Assembly (NCBI GenBank): GCA_029207755.1
Contig: JARCOQ010000026.1
Coordinates: 1,671,001-1,735,000, forward strand
DNA length: 64,000 nt
Source: Chamaea fasciata
Taxonomy: Eukaryota > Chordata > Aves > Passeriformes > Sylviidae
Direction: 5' to 3'
A model generated the notes under the pieces. It made no database searches. It worked only from the letters and a program-made list of their open reading frames with translations, and was not told the DNA's origin. This document shows, in pieces, positions 50,801 through 63,525 of the stretch. Positions within the stretch are counted from its first letter, which is position 1. Every line of letters starts with the position of its first letter. The position numbers and the translations under genes were made by a program.

Positions 50801-53800
50801 AGCTTCCAAGTTGCCTGGTGTGGTCTTGAAGAGCAGCATTCGTGGCCAGCTGAGTGTGGGGAGCTCTGCTCTTGTGCACTGTTAGGTCTTGGTAATGGCA
50901 GGTACCAAAAAAAAAATGCCAACCCACAGAACTCCTCTGCTGCCTGGCAGGAGCTGCTGTGTCTGCTGAGTTCGTGTTCCTTAAAAATAACTGTATTGAC
51001 TCTAGAAGTGGGCAGTGAGGCCATTTTTTAAAGCCCTGCCCTACCCCCAAACAAAATACCCTGTTTTTCCTTCTGTGTGAGGAGTTTAAATATTAATTCG
51101 CTCCGTGTGGAGCTGCCGTGGGTGGTTCTGAGGTGGCTTAGTGGTGTGCTGAAGTCCAACATGCCCCAGTTTAGAGAACCCTAAGAATGGACAGCACATA
51201 TACTGCCCCAACCAGCAGAAAAAAACAGTGTAGGAGTTTTTCTATCCTGTCAAAGAGATCCCTGCCAGGAAGGGCACTTAGCCACGGGAAGGGAGGTTTT
51301 TGAGACAGTGGTTTCTCCCCACCCCGCCGTGCTGGATCCAGCCTGGTGATTAATAAGGTGTGAGCCGGGCTCACAGCTGGATTTCATCTTGCTGAGCTTT
51401 GCAGGGGCCAGCAGAGCCCCGAACCACGGCACAACCATTGCATAACCACCATCAGATGACTCCTGAATTAAGGAAGGGATGAAAGCCCCTTATCCTGCCC
51501 TGCCAGCAGCAGGCTGGGGCCTGGGCAGCCTCTGTGTGTGGCTGCAGCCCCGTGTCCCCTAAAGGCCAAGGTTTGGGCTTTGTCCAGTGCCTGTTCTCCC
51601 AGTTGTTGTGTTGTTCTTGGCCCATGAATCACCTCCGTGGAGCAATTCAGTAATGGCTCGTTGTGCTGGGCAGGTATGACTTGTTCCCTGTGTTTAAGCA
51701 TGAATTCTGGATTACATCCCATTCAAGATTAGAACAAGCTTTTAAAAGTGGCTGTTGTTCCCAGTCCCTGCTGTTGGTGGGGTCTGTCACATCCAAATTA
51801 TCTCCTCTGAGATAAACTAAACACACGCTGAAGACACTGCTCACCCTGGGAGCAGCAAAGGTGTTCTGCAGCCCAGAAAACAAGGATTTCAGTCCTTAAT
51901 GAGAACCCCCCTGGCTGAGTCTCCACTCTCCCAGCAGAGATCCCATCTGAACCCCTTGTTTCCTCCCCTCAGCTGATGACATCAAGCCGTGCCCACGCTG
52001 CAGTGCTTACATCATCAAGATGAACGACGGCAGCTGCAACCACATGACGTGTGCCGTGTGTGGCTGCGAGTTCTGCTGGCTCTGCATGAAGGAGATCTCG
52101 GATCTGCATTACCTCAGGTGAGCAGGGCAGCAGCACGTGCCTCTCTCGGGCTGCCTGGAGGAGTTCGCTGCCCCTGCTGGACTTTCACCCTCTTGCTTCA
52201 GCCATCAGCCAGCGGGATTTTATTGTTTCAGAGTTCTGATGAACTCTGTTCCCACTTTACAGCATCCAGATGCTCTTCCCCACACCGAACAAAGCTCCTG
52301 GTACAATTACTTTTGAGGGCTCTTGGCGTACTGAGTATTAAACATAGACCCTATAGTGTGATATTCACCTTTTGGGGTAAAAAAAAAGACAGAAAACTTA
52401 TTTGTGTTGTCTACCTGCTTCCTAAATTCTGGCTTTTATCCATGAACAAGTTGATCATGGGGTTCTCAGGAGCTTATAGGAATTGCTGGAGTGCTCATGT
52501 CAGTTTTTTTTTCCCTTCCACGAAGCCCCTCTGGCTGTACATTCTGGGGCAAAAAGCCATGGAGTCGTAAAAAGAAGATTCTCTGGCAGCTGGGCACGTT
52601 GATCGGGGCTCCTGTGGGCATTTCCCTCATCGCTGGCATTGCCATTCCTGCCATGGTCATTGGCATCCCTGTGTACGTTGGGAGGAAGGTGAGTGTGGGG
52701 GGCAGAAGGGTTTGGGGTGTTCTCTGTGCCGACCAGAAATTTAGAACTGATAGGAAGGGTGGATCTTGTCGTAGAACCCAAATTCAGTTTTCTCTTCTAA
52801 AGCTTCTCTTATCTCCTGGGTTTTTGTGGGAAGGTGGTGGCTGATAGCCCTGGGAGCCCCTTCAAGCTCAAGTCCTCCCAAATGCATTTTGCATTTCTTT
52901 TGTGCCTCTGCCTTGACCCAGGAGCACCCAGGGGCTCCCTTTTGAGCCCATCAGCCCTGTACTTGTGGTTGCTTCTTTTTCTTCAACACAGACCCTCCTG
53001 CTAGGTCTGCTCTCTGAGGAGATCTGTGTTCAAAATGAGGTTCTTCAGGAGTCCATGCAGCTGGCAAGGCTGTAAAATCACTTCTTCATGTCCTCTGGGT
53101 GTCTGCTGTTCTCACCTGGTGCTTTTTCTTCCATCAGATCCACAGCAGGTACGAGGGCAAGAAGACCTCCAAGCACAAGAGGAACTTGGCCATTACTGGT
53201 GGGGTCACCTTGTCTGTCATTGCCTCCCCAGTCATTGCTGCTGTCAGTGTTGGTAAGTGGGCTCAGCCCTGTCCCTTCTGCTGGCCCAGTAGCCACTGAG
53301 ACAAGCGGGTAGCCCAGCCCTGTGCCATGGGGGTGGCCACAGGACAATCTGCAGAGTGCAGCTGTGTGTGGGTTTGGGCACAATGCTCTGTCTCACATCC
53401 TGATGTGCTTGAGCTGGCCCAGAGCCAGCACAGGGCTTGTCTGGGGCACCAGCTGGCTGTGCCACAGCCCATTCTGGAGTCCTTTGTCACACAGAGCTGT
53501 CTCCTGTCATGGTTTGGGGGCTGATCTCTTGGTGGTTCAATGCTCTTGGGGCTCCACCACTCAGCACAAAGGGCTCCACCACTGTCTGTCCCCAAAACTG
53601 TGAATTGAGACCTTTAAAAGCAACAAAATCCTGACTAAAGGAGTCTCTAAAAAAAATCCTTTCTGTCTGCTCAACACATCTTTAAGCTCCTCTTAACCCA
53701 GCTCATCCTCCTCTCCAGGAATTGGGGTCCCCATCATGCTGGCCTACGTCTATGGGGTCGTGCCCATCTCGCTGTGCCGCGGTGGTGGCTGTGGGGTCAG

Positions 53801-55848
53801 CACAGCCAATGGGAAGGGGGTGAAAATCGAGTTTGATGAAGATGACGGACCTATCACAGGTAATAACTGGTTTTGGGAAGGGGGTGAAGCAAAATGCTCT
53901 TGTTGCTGCCTCTTGTAATGAAATGGTTTGAGGTCCTGACGTCTCCCAAATCTGAGATGAGACATCGCAGCCGAGCGCTCCCACTGCCCATTCCAACCCC
54001 TGTGCTCTCCTTCCCCGCAGTGGCCGATGCCTGGAGAGCCCTGAAGAACCCCAGCATTGGAGAGAGCAGCATTGAGGGGCTGACCAGTGTTCTGAGCACC
54101 AGTGGCAGCCCCACGGACGGCCTCAGCGTCATCCAGGGCAACTACAGCGAGACCGCCAGCTTCGCCGCCCTGTCCGGGGGCACCCTGAGCGGGGGGGTCC
54201 TCTCGGGGAGCAAGGGCAAGTACAGCAGGTAACTGCACTGTGGGAAAGGCAGAGAGGTGCCCTCGGCCTCTGTGGGTTGAGTGGATTTGTTTTGGGGAGC
54301 TTTCCTAGGAGTGTGAGTGAAGCTGCTTTGATCTGGGGGTTGTGTCGTGGTATTTTCGTGCCTTGGTCTGTTGGAGAGTAACCAGGTCTAGGAGATCACC
54401 CGGGATGATCTGGAAGCCGGAGCCACCCAGGGTGGGGAGGCACTGGCACGGATTGCCCAGAGGGGTTGTGGGGTTCCCATCCTTGGAAATGTTCCAAGAC
54501 CAGGTTGGACGAGGCTCTGAGCCAGCCTTGTCTGGGGGAAGGTGGCTTGAAACTGGATGATCTTTAAGGTCCTTTCCAACCCAAACCATTCCATGATTCT
54601 GCTTCTGGAGTCAGTGCCAGTCCAGTTCTTGCAAGGAGGGCAGATCCCTACTGAGCTCCTTGAGACCACAGAGCTGATGCTTCAGCTTAATTGGGAACAG
54701 CACAGAGCTCCTGCCTGCCCTGCTTAAAGCTATTCCAGCCCTGTTATCCCAGCCTGGAGGCTTTGATGCTTCCTGTTCTGCAAGCAGGATCACAGCTCTC
54801 CAAGTCAGGAGGTTACACCACAGTTTTCCTCCCAACTTGCCTGTGAGTCAGTTTGCTGGGTAATTAGAGCCACGTGTTGATGTGGCAGCCAGGATGTAAT
54901 CAGGGCTCTGTGCGAGATCCATGGAAATCAGCTCTTCGCAGGAACCGTGTGAGTCATGGATGTAAACACGGCTTTACCTTCGTCACGGAGAACAGAGTGG
55001 ATTTCGCCTAAATGGAGCCAAAAATGAGAGTAAACGAGAGCAACCACTGGGGTTAAACTCGTGCCACGCTGAGCTGTGCCAGCTCACAGGGATTCTTGCT
55101 TTCCTGTGAGGAGCGGGGATGGCTTGGTGCGCTTTGGGGGCATCTAAAGCATTTCTGAGGAATCCTCTCCTTTCCTGCAGGCTGGAAGTCCAGGCAGATG
55201 TCCAGAAGGAGATTTTCCCCAAAGACTCGGTCAGTTTGGGGGCGATCAGCGACAACGCCAGCACCCGAGCCATGGCTGGTTCCATCATCAGCTCCTACAA
55301 CCCCCAGGACAGGTAGGAGGACGTGGAATGCTGAGAGGAGCGTTGGTGGAGGGCGTCCTGGAAAAACACAGGCTCTGTGAGCGCTGCTGTGGGTGGTGGG
55401 ATGGCTGTGCTGGCACCAGGGATCCATCCTTCCCCTTCTCCAAGCACGGGAGGAGGGCTGGGGACAATTTGGGAGCAGCCTCCGTGTGTGGTGTGGAGGC
55501 TGGGGAAGGGATCTGCAGCCCAGCACCCTCAGGGGCTGTTGTGGCAGTTTGAGAGGACTCCGGAGCATTCCCAGCTCAGCCCCTGGCTCAGATCTTGGCT
55601 CTGTTAGGAGGATTCAAGGAGAGCAGCGAGTCGTGGGGTGACGAGCAGCATCTTGCTCGTGTTTGGGAGGTGTGATCCTCCCAGTACAGCCCAGTTGAAC
55701 CCAGTAACCAGAGGCTGGTTGTTCCTGCAGGGAGTGCAATAACATGGAGATCCAGGTGGACATCGAAGCCAAACCCAGTCACTACCAGCTGACCAGCGGC
55801 AGCAGCACGGAGGACTCCCTGCACGTCCACACCCAGATGGCAGAGAAC

Positions 55849-55888
<40 letters not shown>

Positions 55889-56214
55889 AGGACGACAAGC
55901 AGGAGCAGACGTGCAAACACCAAAGCTGTGAGCAAAAGGACTGCATTGGCAGCCAGACGTGGGACATCACCCTGGCCCAGCCCGAGAGCATCCGCAGCGA
56001 CCTGGAGAGCTCGGACAGCCAGTCGGACGACGTGCCGGACATTACCTCGGACGAGTGCGAGTCCCCCCACTGTCAGACTGCTGCAGGCTGCCCACAGACC
56101 CCCAGAGCAAGAGGTGCCCAGAGCCCAAGTGCCCACCTGAGCCACTGTGCCCAAGCCGAGGGCTGCCGGCTGGATGAGATGGTCCAGCTGGAATGCATCG
56201 AAGCCAGAGTGTGA
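44812..56214 (+). CDS. RNF19B: E3 ubiquitin-protein ligase RNF19B (RBR type, NKLAM)
   Basis: Nine coding exons: 44812-45374, 50156-50361, 51973-52117, 52526-52688, 53138-53252, 53719-53859, 54021-54228, 55181-55312 and 55731-56214. All have GT-AG borders and compatible phases, giving 718 aa (human 732). The order is a Ser/Arg-rich N-terminus, an Ala/Pro-rich linker (about 51-80), RING1 with C94, C97, C112, H114, C117, C120 and C138/C141, an IBR across exons 1 and 2, and RING2 (from C263) with the likely catalytic Cys C278 in DGSCNHMTC. Two membrane segments follow (about 327-355 and 376-416), then a long Ser-rich cytoplasmic tail with an acidic Glu run. RBR ligases pass ubiquitin through that cysteine; RNF19B sits on granule and phagosome membranes of cytotoxic lymphocytes and macrophages. 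The ATG at 44812 follows the promoter island and gives the family start [10 protein letters not shown]. Confidence 0.97.
45000..45050 (+). repeat. CCG-rich trinucleotide tract coding for polyproline in RNF19B
   Basis: Runs of CCG/CCC encode the Ala/Pro linker before RING1, including about ten consecutive prolines at residues 70-79. Such tracts vary in length between species. Confidence 0.85.
45375..50155 (+). other. RNF19B: RNF19B intron 1 (4.8 kb)
   Basis: This is the largest intron of the gene. Its first 200 bases hold three or four degenerate copies of an approximately 43-base unit with core CATCCTGGGACA (45,420-45,560). The remainder shows no exon, RNA gene or transposon that I recognise. 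Confidence 0.6.
50372..50450 (-). mobile_element. Short CR1 LINE fragment in RNF19B intron 2
   Basis: ATAAAATATCCCAAGTTGGA, TAGACCCTCAAGG and GGGCAGCTCCAAGAGTCACAC resemble the reversed CR1 end. The fragment begins about 10 bases after the donor of the second coding exon. Confidence 0.6.
50478..50500. repeat. (TG)n microsatellite in RNF19B intron 2
   Basis: About ten perfect TG units. Confidence 0.9.
54395..54605 (+). mobile_element. CR1 LINE 3' end in RNF19B intron, plus orientation
   Basis: GGAAATGTTCCAAGACCAGG, TTGGACGAGGCTCTGAGCC, CTTTAAGGTCCTTTCCAACC and the terminal CCATTCCATGATTCTG are the forward CR1 3' terminus. It lies between the coding exons ending at 54228 and starting at 55181. 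Confidence 0.9.
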
Positions 56215-56506
56215 CCTGAGCGCCACTCCCTGTCACCTGCAGCTTCTGGGCCGGGCTTGTGTCCCTGTTGGCTTCTGTTTGCCATCCTCCAGCTGGCTCC
56301 CCCAGCCTCGCCTCGGGGAGTTGTTGTTTCTTACGTGACAGGAAAAAAAAAAATACCAGAAAAAAGGAAAGGAAGAAAAAAAAAAAATCCTCCCCCCACC
56401 GCCGTCTTTTTGTTTTAATTTATTGGTTCAGACTCTGTGAGGTGTGTAAGAGTGTAAATATGTATGTGTGTCTGTACGTCTGCAACCATCCTAAAGGGAC
56501 TCTTGG

Positions 56507-56512
56507 AATAAA
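56507..56512 (+). terminator. RNF19B: RNF19B polyadenylation signal (AATAAA)
   Basis: The canonical hexamer lies 293 bases after the stop codon and is preceded by an A-rich segment (56,341-56,390). The expected cleavage site is about 56,525-56,535, giving a short 3' untranslated region of roughly 315 bases. Confidence 0.8.
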
Positions 56513-56539
56513 GACTCTGGATGTCATTTGACCTGAATC

Positions 56540-57467
56540 CAGCTCGTCCTTTCCAAAGCTGCAGGGAAATCTTCCAGCTGCCTTTGCCCGCGTGAGTGCA
56601 GTTCCCGAAGGCTTGGGAAGAGGAGAGGTCTCTCTTCTCCCTCTCCCTGTGCAGCAGGGCTGGGTACAGGTGAAAGGAGGGGAAGAATGGGACAAAAAGG
56701 CAAATTTCCAGCACTTTGGGGTGTGTGGGAGCTGAGGACGATGATGAGAGCAGTGGCTCAGGTGGGACGCTGGGGACAGTGCCCTTCCCCAGAGCAGTCC
56801 CAGGAACCAGGGTTCTCCCTGGGATTAAATAGTTGGACCCCACAGCCACCCCAGCAAGCGCCTGTCCCCATCCCAGTCCCTGGAAGCTCCCTGAGGGCGA
56901 TGGCCACCAAACCAGCTCCTCTGAGTCGTCTTCTGGCCCGGTCACCACCTGCCCTGACCCCTCTGCTTTGCCCTCTCCCTGCAGCTCAGTCCCTGGCCCC
57001 TGGCAGCGCTGCTCGGTGCCCTGTGGTCCTGCGGTGTCCCACCCCAGGGGCTGCCCCTTCCCAGCCCCTCATCTGTGGTCTGGGACCTGCCTGGCTGGAC
57101 CCCAGCCTGCTGCCATGGCCTGGGGAGGTGGGGATGGCTGGGAAGGGGGATGAGGAAGCCTGGAATGGTGTCTGGGCACGGCATGGCATGGCATGGCACA
57201 GCATGTCACGGCACGGCTCTGGCTTGGCAGCACGGGGAGGGCACAGGGGTGGGACACGCAGGAGAAGGTGGAGTTATCCCTTTGTCCCGGGGAGCTGGTC
57301 TGACAGGAATTGGAGCAGCAGGTGGGTGGCTCCGGTGTCCTGGTGCTGCCTCGTCCCAGCCCTGCTCCCACCCAGGCCCCGATGGATCCCAGTGCCCGGG
57401 GGCTGAGGGCAGGGCAGCCCCCCGGGGCACCCAGGGGCTCTGCTGGCCTGATCCTGGCCCGGTGAAG
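56540..57467 (+). other. RNF19B-TMEM54 intergenic and TMEM54 upstream region
   Basis: About 0.9 kb between the RNF19B polyadenylation site and the TMEM54 start codon. It includes a short GGCAT/GGCAC tandem tract at about 57,178-57,222. No further gene is visible. Confidence 0.5.
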
Positions 57468-59323
57468 ATGTGCCAAGTGGGTGAGTCTGGCTCTGGCGTG
57501 GGGATCACAACGGGAGGGCTCCACCTCTGCCCTCCTGCCGGGGAAACTGAGGCAGGGAGGGAGGGAGAGGAGCTGAGAGACTCGGATGGGGTCACAGCAG
57601 GAGCTGGGCTGAGCACTGGGTGGTGATGGGTGTGTGAGGGTGGGTTCCAGAGGGGGAGCAGGGTTAGGGTGCCAGAACCCAGCCCTGCAGCTGCCATTTG
57701 GGGACAGCTGCTCTCCCAGAGCCTCCTCATCACTCCGAGGAGCCCCAGCTCTTCCCAGCCCCACAGGGTCCCTGTGTCCCCATGGCCACTGGCCCCACAC
57801 CTTTGCTCCAGTCCCACGAGAGCTGGCTGCACCAGTGGTTTGAATACCTGGGCTACCGGTGGCTTCCCACGTCATCTCCTGCCTCATCCCCCTGCCAGCG
57901 TGGGGCCACGTCCTCTGGGGCTGGCCCCGAATTCCCGTGGGGCCAGCTCAGTGCTGGCCACCCCACACCCTCCTCCCCCCTCCTTTCAGGCCACCTCGAT
58001 CCCGGCAGCCAGCGAAAGGTGCTGATGAAAACGGGGCTCATCCTCCTCATCCTCGGGCACCTCAGCTTCATCACCGGCGCCCTCGTCCACGGCACGGCCC
58101 TGCGCTTCGTGCTCGGCGCCCGCGATGCCACCTCCCTGCACTACGGTGTCACCAACAGCGCCTCTGTGGTTGCTGCGCTGCTGGTACGGCTGGGAGCGGG
58201 GCTGGGGACACGGAGGGGACGTGGGGAGGGGCTGGGATGAGGGAGGGGTGGGCTAGGGATGCGGGGTGGGAAGGAGATGGGATGCGGGATGGACACTGCT
58301 CTGCCTCCAGTTCCCCGCTCCAAACAAGCATTGCTAGCGCAAACCCAGGGAGTGAAACACTCGGGGGCTTTGTTACTGGGTGAGGCTGTGGGAGATGAAG
58401 CACTGGCCCCTGGATGAGCTCCCGGGGACAATGCCAGCAGGGAAAGGGGACCCGTGTCCCTGGGGCAGGTGCTGCTCCTCGCTGACCTCCCTGTCCCTCC
58501 TCACAGACCATCTCCTGCGGAGTCTCTGCCCTGCTGCTGTCCCGCTACCTCGGCCCTGCAGCCTTTGTAAGCACCCCCGGCCCCTCTGCCAGCACCCAGG
58601 GGGCTGCAGCCCTCCCAGGGACCCCCACGCCCCCTCTCTGGGGTCCGTCCTGGGGAGGGCACATCCCTGAGTCCCCGCTCTGCCGCTTCTCTCCCTCCTG
58701 CAGAAATGGGCTCTGCTGTCCCTGAGCGCCTGCAGCAGCCTGTGCTGCCTGTGCTGCCTGCTGGGGCTGCTCGTGGCCATCGGGCTGACCCTGGGCAACC
58801 AAGGCCGGGTGTTGCTGGCCCCCTGCTCCACCACCAGCACCGCCCTCGACCCCGTCTCCCGCGAGTGTCCCTTTGATCCCACCCGCGTCTACGTGAGTCC
58901 CCCGTGGGCTGGGGATGGGGACGTGCCGGGCATGGGGAGGATGAGCAAGGAGCTGATGCTCCCCCTGTCTCCCAGAGCTCCACGCTGTCCCTCTGGGCCG
59001 TCTCCCTCCTGCTCGAGGCCACGGAGATCTTCTTCAGCATCCGCTGCCTCCTGCTCACCCTCGAGCTCCTCCGCCTGGGCCGCTGCTGCCGTGGGATGCT
59101 CCGGATGAAGGTGATTTCTGATTCCTGGACTCAGAAATCAGGGACAGACCTGCCTGGGCTCAGGGGTGGCTGGTGGATCCAAAGCTTCCACGCCTCCGGT
59201 CCCATTCTCATCATCCTCTCTGGCTCCCAGGTCTCTTTGCAGGCAGTGTCTGTGGAGAGCCCCGGCCCCGGGCAGTGCCTGGGCTTGCTGAGACTGGACA
59301 GTGTGGAAATTGCCCGGCTCTGA
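57468..59323 (+). CDS. TMEM54: Transmembrane protein 54
   Basis: Six coding exons: 57468-57480, 57990-58183, 58507-58566, 58704-58892, 58976-59110 and 59231-59323. They join in frame to 227 aa (human 222). The tiny first exon encodes MCQV plus one base and joins in phase to GHLDPGSQRKVLMKTG, which aligns with the human start MCLRLGG...RKVLMKTG. Four hydrophobic segments are visible at about residues 18-37 (LILLILGHLSFITG), 60-85, 92-120 (rich in Leu and Cys) and 155-185. The signature CPFDPTR before the last segment matches the family. It is a small tetraspan membrane protein of unknown biochemical role. The alternative start (ATG at 57782, reading without splicing into exon 2) is possible but has no family support. 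It is tail-to-tail with HPCA. Confidence 0.88.
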
Positions 59324-59565
59324 GGGATAAATGGCCCTGTGGACGTGTCCTGGCTGTTCCTGCCCCATTCCAGCACCACCACAGGACCCAGCTGCCTCCC
59401 AGGATGTGTGGACACATCCCCTGGAACACGAGCCCATCCCACGGCCTTGGCTTGCCTGGGGCAGCAGCGAGGGAGGAAACTGGGCTGGATCCAGACCCTG
59501 CTAGGAGGAACTTTCCCCAGGGGTTCCGTGTCCCCTTTCCCAGCACGGACTGCACTGACACAAAC

Positions 59566-59571
59566 TTTATT
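59566..59571 (-). terminator. HPCA: Probable HPCA polyadenylation signal (AATAAA on the minus strand)
   Basis: TTTATT on the plus strand reads AATAAA on the minus strand, 473 bases past the HPCA stop codon. It is the first canonical signal downstream. Confidence 0.6.
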
Positions 59572-59579
59572 CTGCAGGT

Positions 59580-59585
59580 ATTAAA
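59580..59585 (+). terminator. TMEM54: Probable TMEM54 polyadenylation signal (ATTAAA)
   Basis: ATTAAA lies 257 bases after the stop codon, and no better signal occurs nearer. Cleavage would be around 59,600, beyond the expected end of HPCA on the other strand. Confidence 0.55.
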
Positions 59586-60043
59586 GAGCAGAAGCACGGC
59601 CCCACCCCGCGGCCCCACCCCCTGCACTGGCCGTGGGGAGGGGGCTGACCCAGCCCTGCCCGTGGGGGTGTCTTCACGCGGGGCTGGGTGTTGGGGACCC
59701 CCCCAGCCACCGGGGCTTTGTCCCCTGGGCTGTGTCCCCACGCCTGCCGGAGACGCAGCAGTGGCTTGGCCACCAGGCTGGGCTGTCCCCCTGCTCCAAG
59801 CCCCGGGGCTCGGGGGGACCGTCCTCACTCAGGGCAGACCCTGCCTCCGTCCTCCCACCAGTAAAACCAGCGCAGGAGCCCCCCCGGGGCTGAGTCCCCT
59901 CACCCCAATATCAGCCGGGCTCCAGCTCTCATCCCACGAGGGGCCGTGGGGGCACAGCGGGGACCGCAGGGGCCGGGCAGGGGACAGTGACCATCTGCAG
60001 GGTCGGGGGTGGCGGGGGGGAGGCTCTGGGGGGTCCGTGGGGC

Positions 60044-61418
<1,375 letters not shown>

Positions 61419-61639
61419 TCCGCTGGGACTCGCCCCGGGAGGGGAACGAGCTCTGGCCGGGCTCGGAGGGTCCCTCTGTGCTACAGGAGGGGAAAGGGAC
61501 GGGGCAGAGCTCCCTGGCAGCCCCCGGACACCCGGCCGGACGCCGATGCTGCTCCCTCCATCCCCGCTGGCCGCTCTGAGCCGCCGGGGCCAGCCCCGGG
61601 GACCACCCAGCGCCAGGCAGCGCCAGCCCCCTCCTGTTT

Positions 61640-61690
61640 GCGTAATAAGCCCTTATAGCTCATTTGCATAATTTATAGGTGATATAAAGG
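61640..61690 (-). promoter_or_regulatory. HPCA: Octamer and TATA cluster upstream of HPCA
   Basis: On the minus strand CTATAAAT, then a perfect octamer ATGCAAAT (61669-61662), then CTATAAGG occur within 25 bases, with another TTATAT a little upstream. This is an A+T-rich island in GC-rich DNA. POU-domain factors bind the octamer, so a second, TATA-type HPCA start is possible. Confidence 0.4.
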
Positions 61691-61694
61691 TGGG

Positions 61695-62795
61695 ATCAGC
61701 GGGGCAGAGCGGCCCGGAGGAGGGGAGCGGGGTGGATTCGGCCCCGGCAGAGCCGCGCCGGCGGTTCTGGGTCCAGCCCAGCTTTGGGGCTGGCCGGATC
61801 TGGGTCAGATCCCTCGGAGGAGGGTTATTTTCAGCTCCTCCGCTGTCTCCGGGAATATTTGATGCCTCCGGCGGGCACTGGAGCCCCAGGAAGGGCTGGG
61901 GGCGGCTCGGGGCTCTGTCGCTGCCCCAGGGTGTCCCCAGCCCGGGGGACCCAGTGCCCCCCGGCAGGATCAGCCCCGAGGAGCTCAGAGGGGAGGGCGT
62001 CCAACACCCGGGCACGCACCCCGGGTCCCCACGCGGGGGACTCTGTGGTGACCTTGACCCACTGCCACCACCCTGCGGTGGCCCCCAGGCTGTGTCGTGA
62101 GCCCTCCATGGGAGAGGATGGGCTCGGGGGGATTCAGGGGGGCAGTGGGGGCTTCACTGCCTGGAACTGCCTTATCCGGAGTAGGGAGAGGCCGCAGCAC
62201 CCCCAAACTCCCCCAGGATCCCTTTGGATCTCAGGGCGAACAGGACTCTCCAAGAGGAGCAGCCAGGTAGGGCTGGAGCCCCCAGTGACAGGGGGATGGG
62301 ACCCCACAAAATCTCTCCATCACTCCCCACCCCGGCTCCAGCCCCTCTCCAGCAACCCGAGGAAGGATCTGCGTGTCCCCCACCCCACTCAGGGGTCTCC
62401 AGTTTTGTCCCCCCCGGGCTGGCACGACCCCACCACCCCCAGTGCCCGGGATCCGTGATCCCTCCTCATTTCCCGGCGCTGGGGAGGGAACCCGTGGGGG
62501 GCTCAGCGCCCCGAGAGGGCTCTGCAAGGACCCCCCCCAAAGCGGACACCTCGGCAAGGGTGGTTGGGCACCCCCAGGGAATCCTCTCCGGGGCTGGGGA
62601 GGGCTACAGGGGATTCCCCCCAAACCGGACCCCCCCGGAGTGCCGGGGACACACCCGGGGGAAGCCCCTCCCGTGGGGAGGCTTTACCGGACACCCCCGA
62701 AAGCAGCGTGGGGGACACCGAGCACCCCCGAAGGATGCGGCGGCGCGGGGCTGGCTCTGCAGCCGCCGGCGGGGACGGACGTGCCCGGGGCTGGG
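61695..62795 (-). other. HPCA 5' intron or upstream DNA
   Basis: GC-rich sequence with scattered C-runs and no recognisable exon. Open frames of up to 347 codons on the plus strand are proline/glycine-rich and look like GC-bias artefacts. Confidence 0.45.
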
Positions 62796-62799
62796 TCCG

Positions 62800-63080
62800 T
62801 GCCGGTGCTCCGGTGTTCTCCGGTTCCTCGGTGTCCCCCCGCTCGTGTGTGCGTGTGTGTGTCGCCCCCCCCCCCGGTCCCTTGTCCCCGCCACCTCCTC
62901 TTACCTGCCCGGAGACGGCCGCTGTCGCCGCTGCCACCGCAGCCCGGGAGCTCCCGCCGCAGCGCCGGGAGGCGGCGGGGAAGGGGGGGACACCGGCACC
63001 GGGGGCAGCACCGGCAGCGGCCCCCGGGACCCCCCACCCGCCCCGGGACACCGGGAGCCCCCCGAGGCATTGTCCCAGGG
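62800..63080 (-). promoter_or_regulatory. HPCA: CpG island and probable HPCA non-coding first exon
   Basis: This is strongly CpG-rich sequence with a good donor on the minus strand (CCGGGCAG then GTAAGAGG, exon end 62905). It would splice to the acceptor CCTCCTGTAG before 61480, adding a 62-base leader segment to the coding exon. The start site is inferred to be near 63.0 kb. Confidence 0.55.
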
Positions 63081-63154
63081 AGGAGGAGAGCTTGGGGTGC
63101 GGCCCCCGGTGCCCCCCGAGAAGGGGCTGGGGAGAGAGGGAGGGATGGGGGGGC

Positions 63155-63525
63155 TCCGGGGGTACTGGGAGGTCTTGGAGAATGGGAGCACTGGGGACAC
63201 TGGGAGCACTGGGAGGTTTTCAGGCACTTGGGAGAACTGGAAGGTTTTGGGGAATGGGAAAACTTAGAGCACTGGGAACACTGGGAGCACTCGGAGCACT
63301 GGCAAGTTCTTCAGTGCAAAGGGAACACTGGGAAGGAGCACTGGGAGCACTGGGTGGACTGGAAGGTCTTTGGGCACTGGGAACATTGGGAACACTGAGA
63401 AGTCTTGGGGACTGAGAGCTCTGGGAGCTCTGGGAGTACTGGGAACACTGGGAGCTCTGAGAGCACTGGGAGCATTGGGAACACTGGGAGCACTGGGAGC
63501 ATTGGGAACACTGGGAGCACAGGGA
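63155..63525. repeat. ACTGGGAGC minisatellite
   Basis: About forty imperfect 9-base units (ACTGGGAGC, ACTGGGAAC, CTGGGAGCT) with a longer unit containing AGGTCTTGG or AGGTTTT in the left half. It is upstream of the HPCA CpG island. Its core on the opposite strand is TCCCAGTGC. Confidence 0.9.

Noticed and set aside
57698..58240. Alternative TMEM54 start with a long unspliced N-terminus
   Set aside because: The frame is open, but the N-terminal part does not resemble the family, whereas the small exon MCQV-G at 57468-57480 splices in phase and mimics the human start.
62224..63415. Plus-strand frames of 283-347 codons upstream of HPCA
   Set aside because: They consist of GC-biased Pro/Gly/Arg sequence ending in the ACTGGGAGC minisatellite (Leu-Gly-Ala-Leu repeats). 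No domain, and overlapping frames are equally long.
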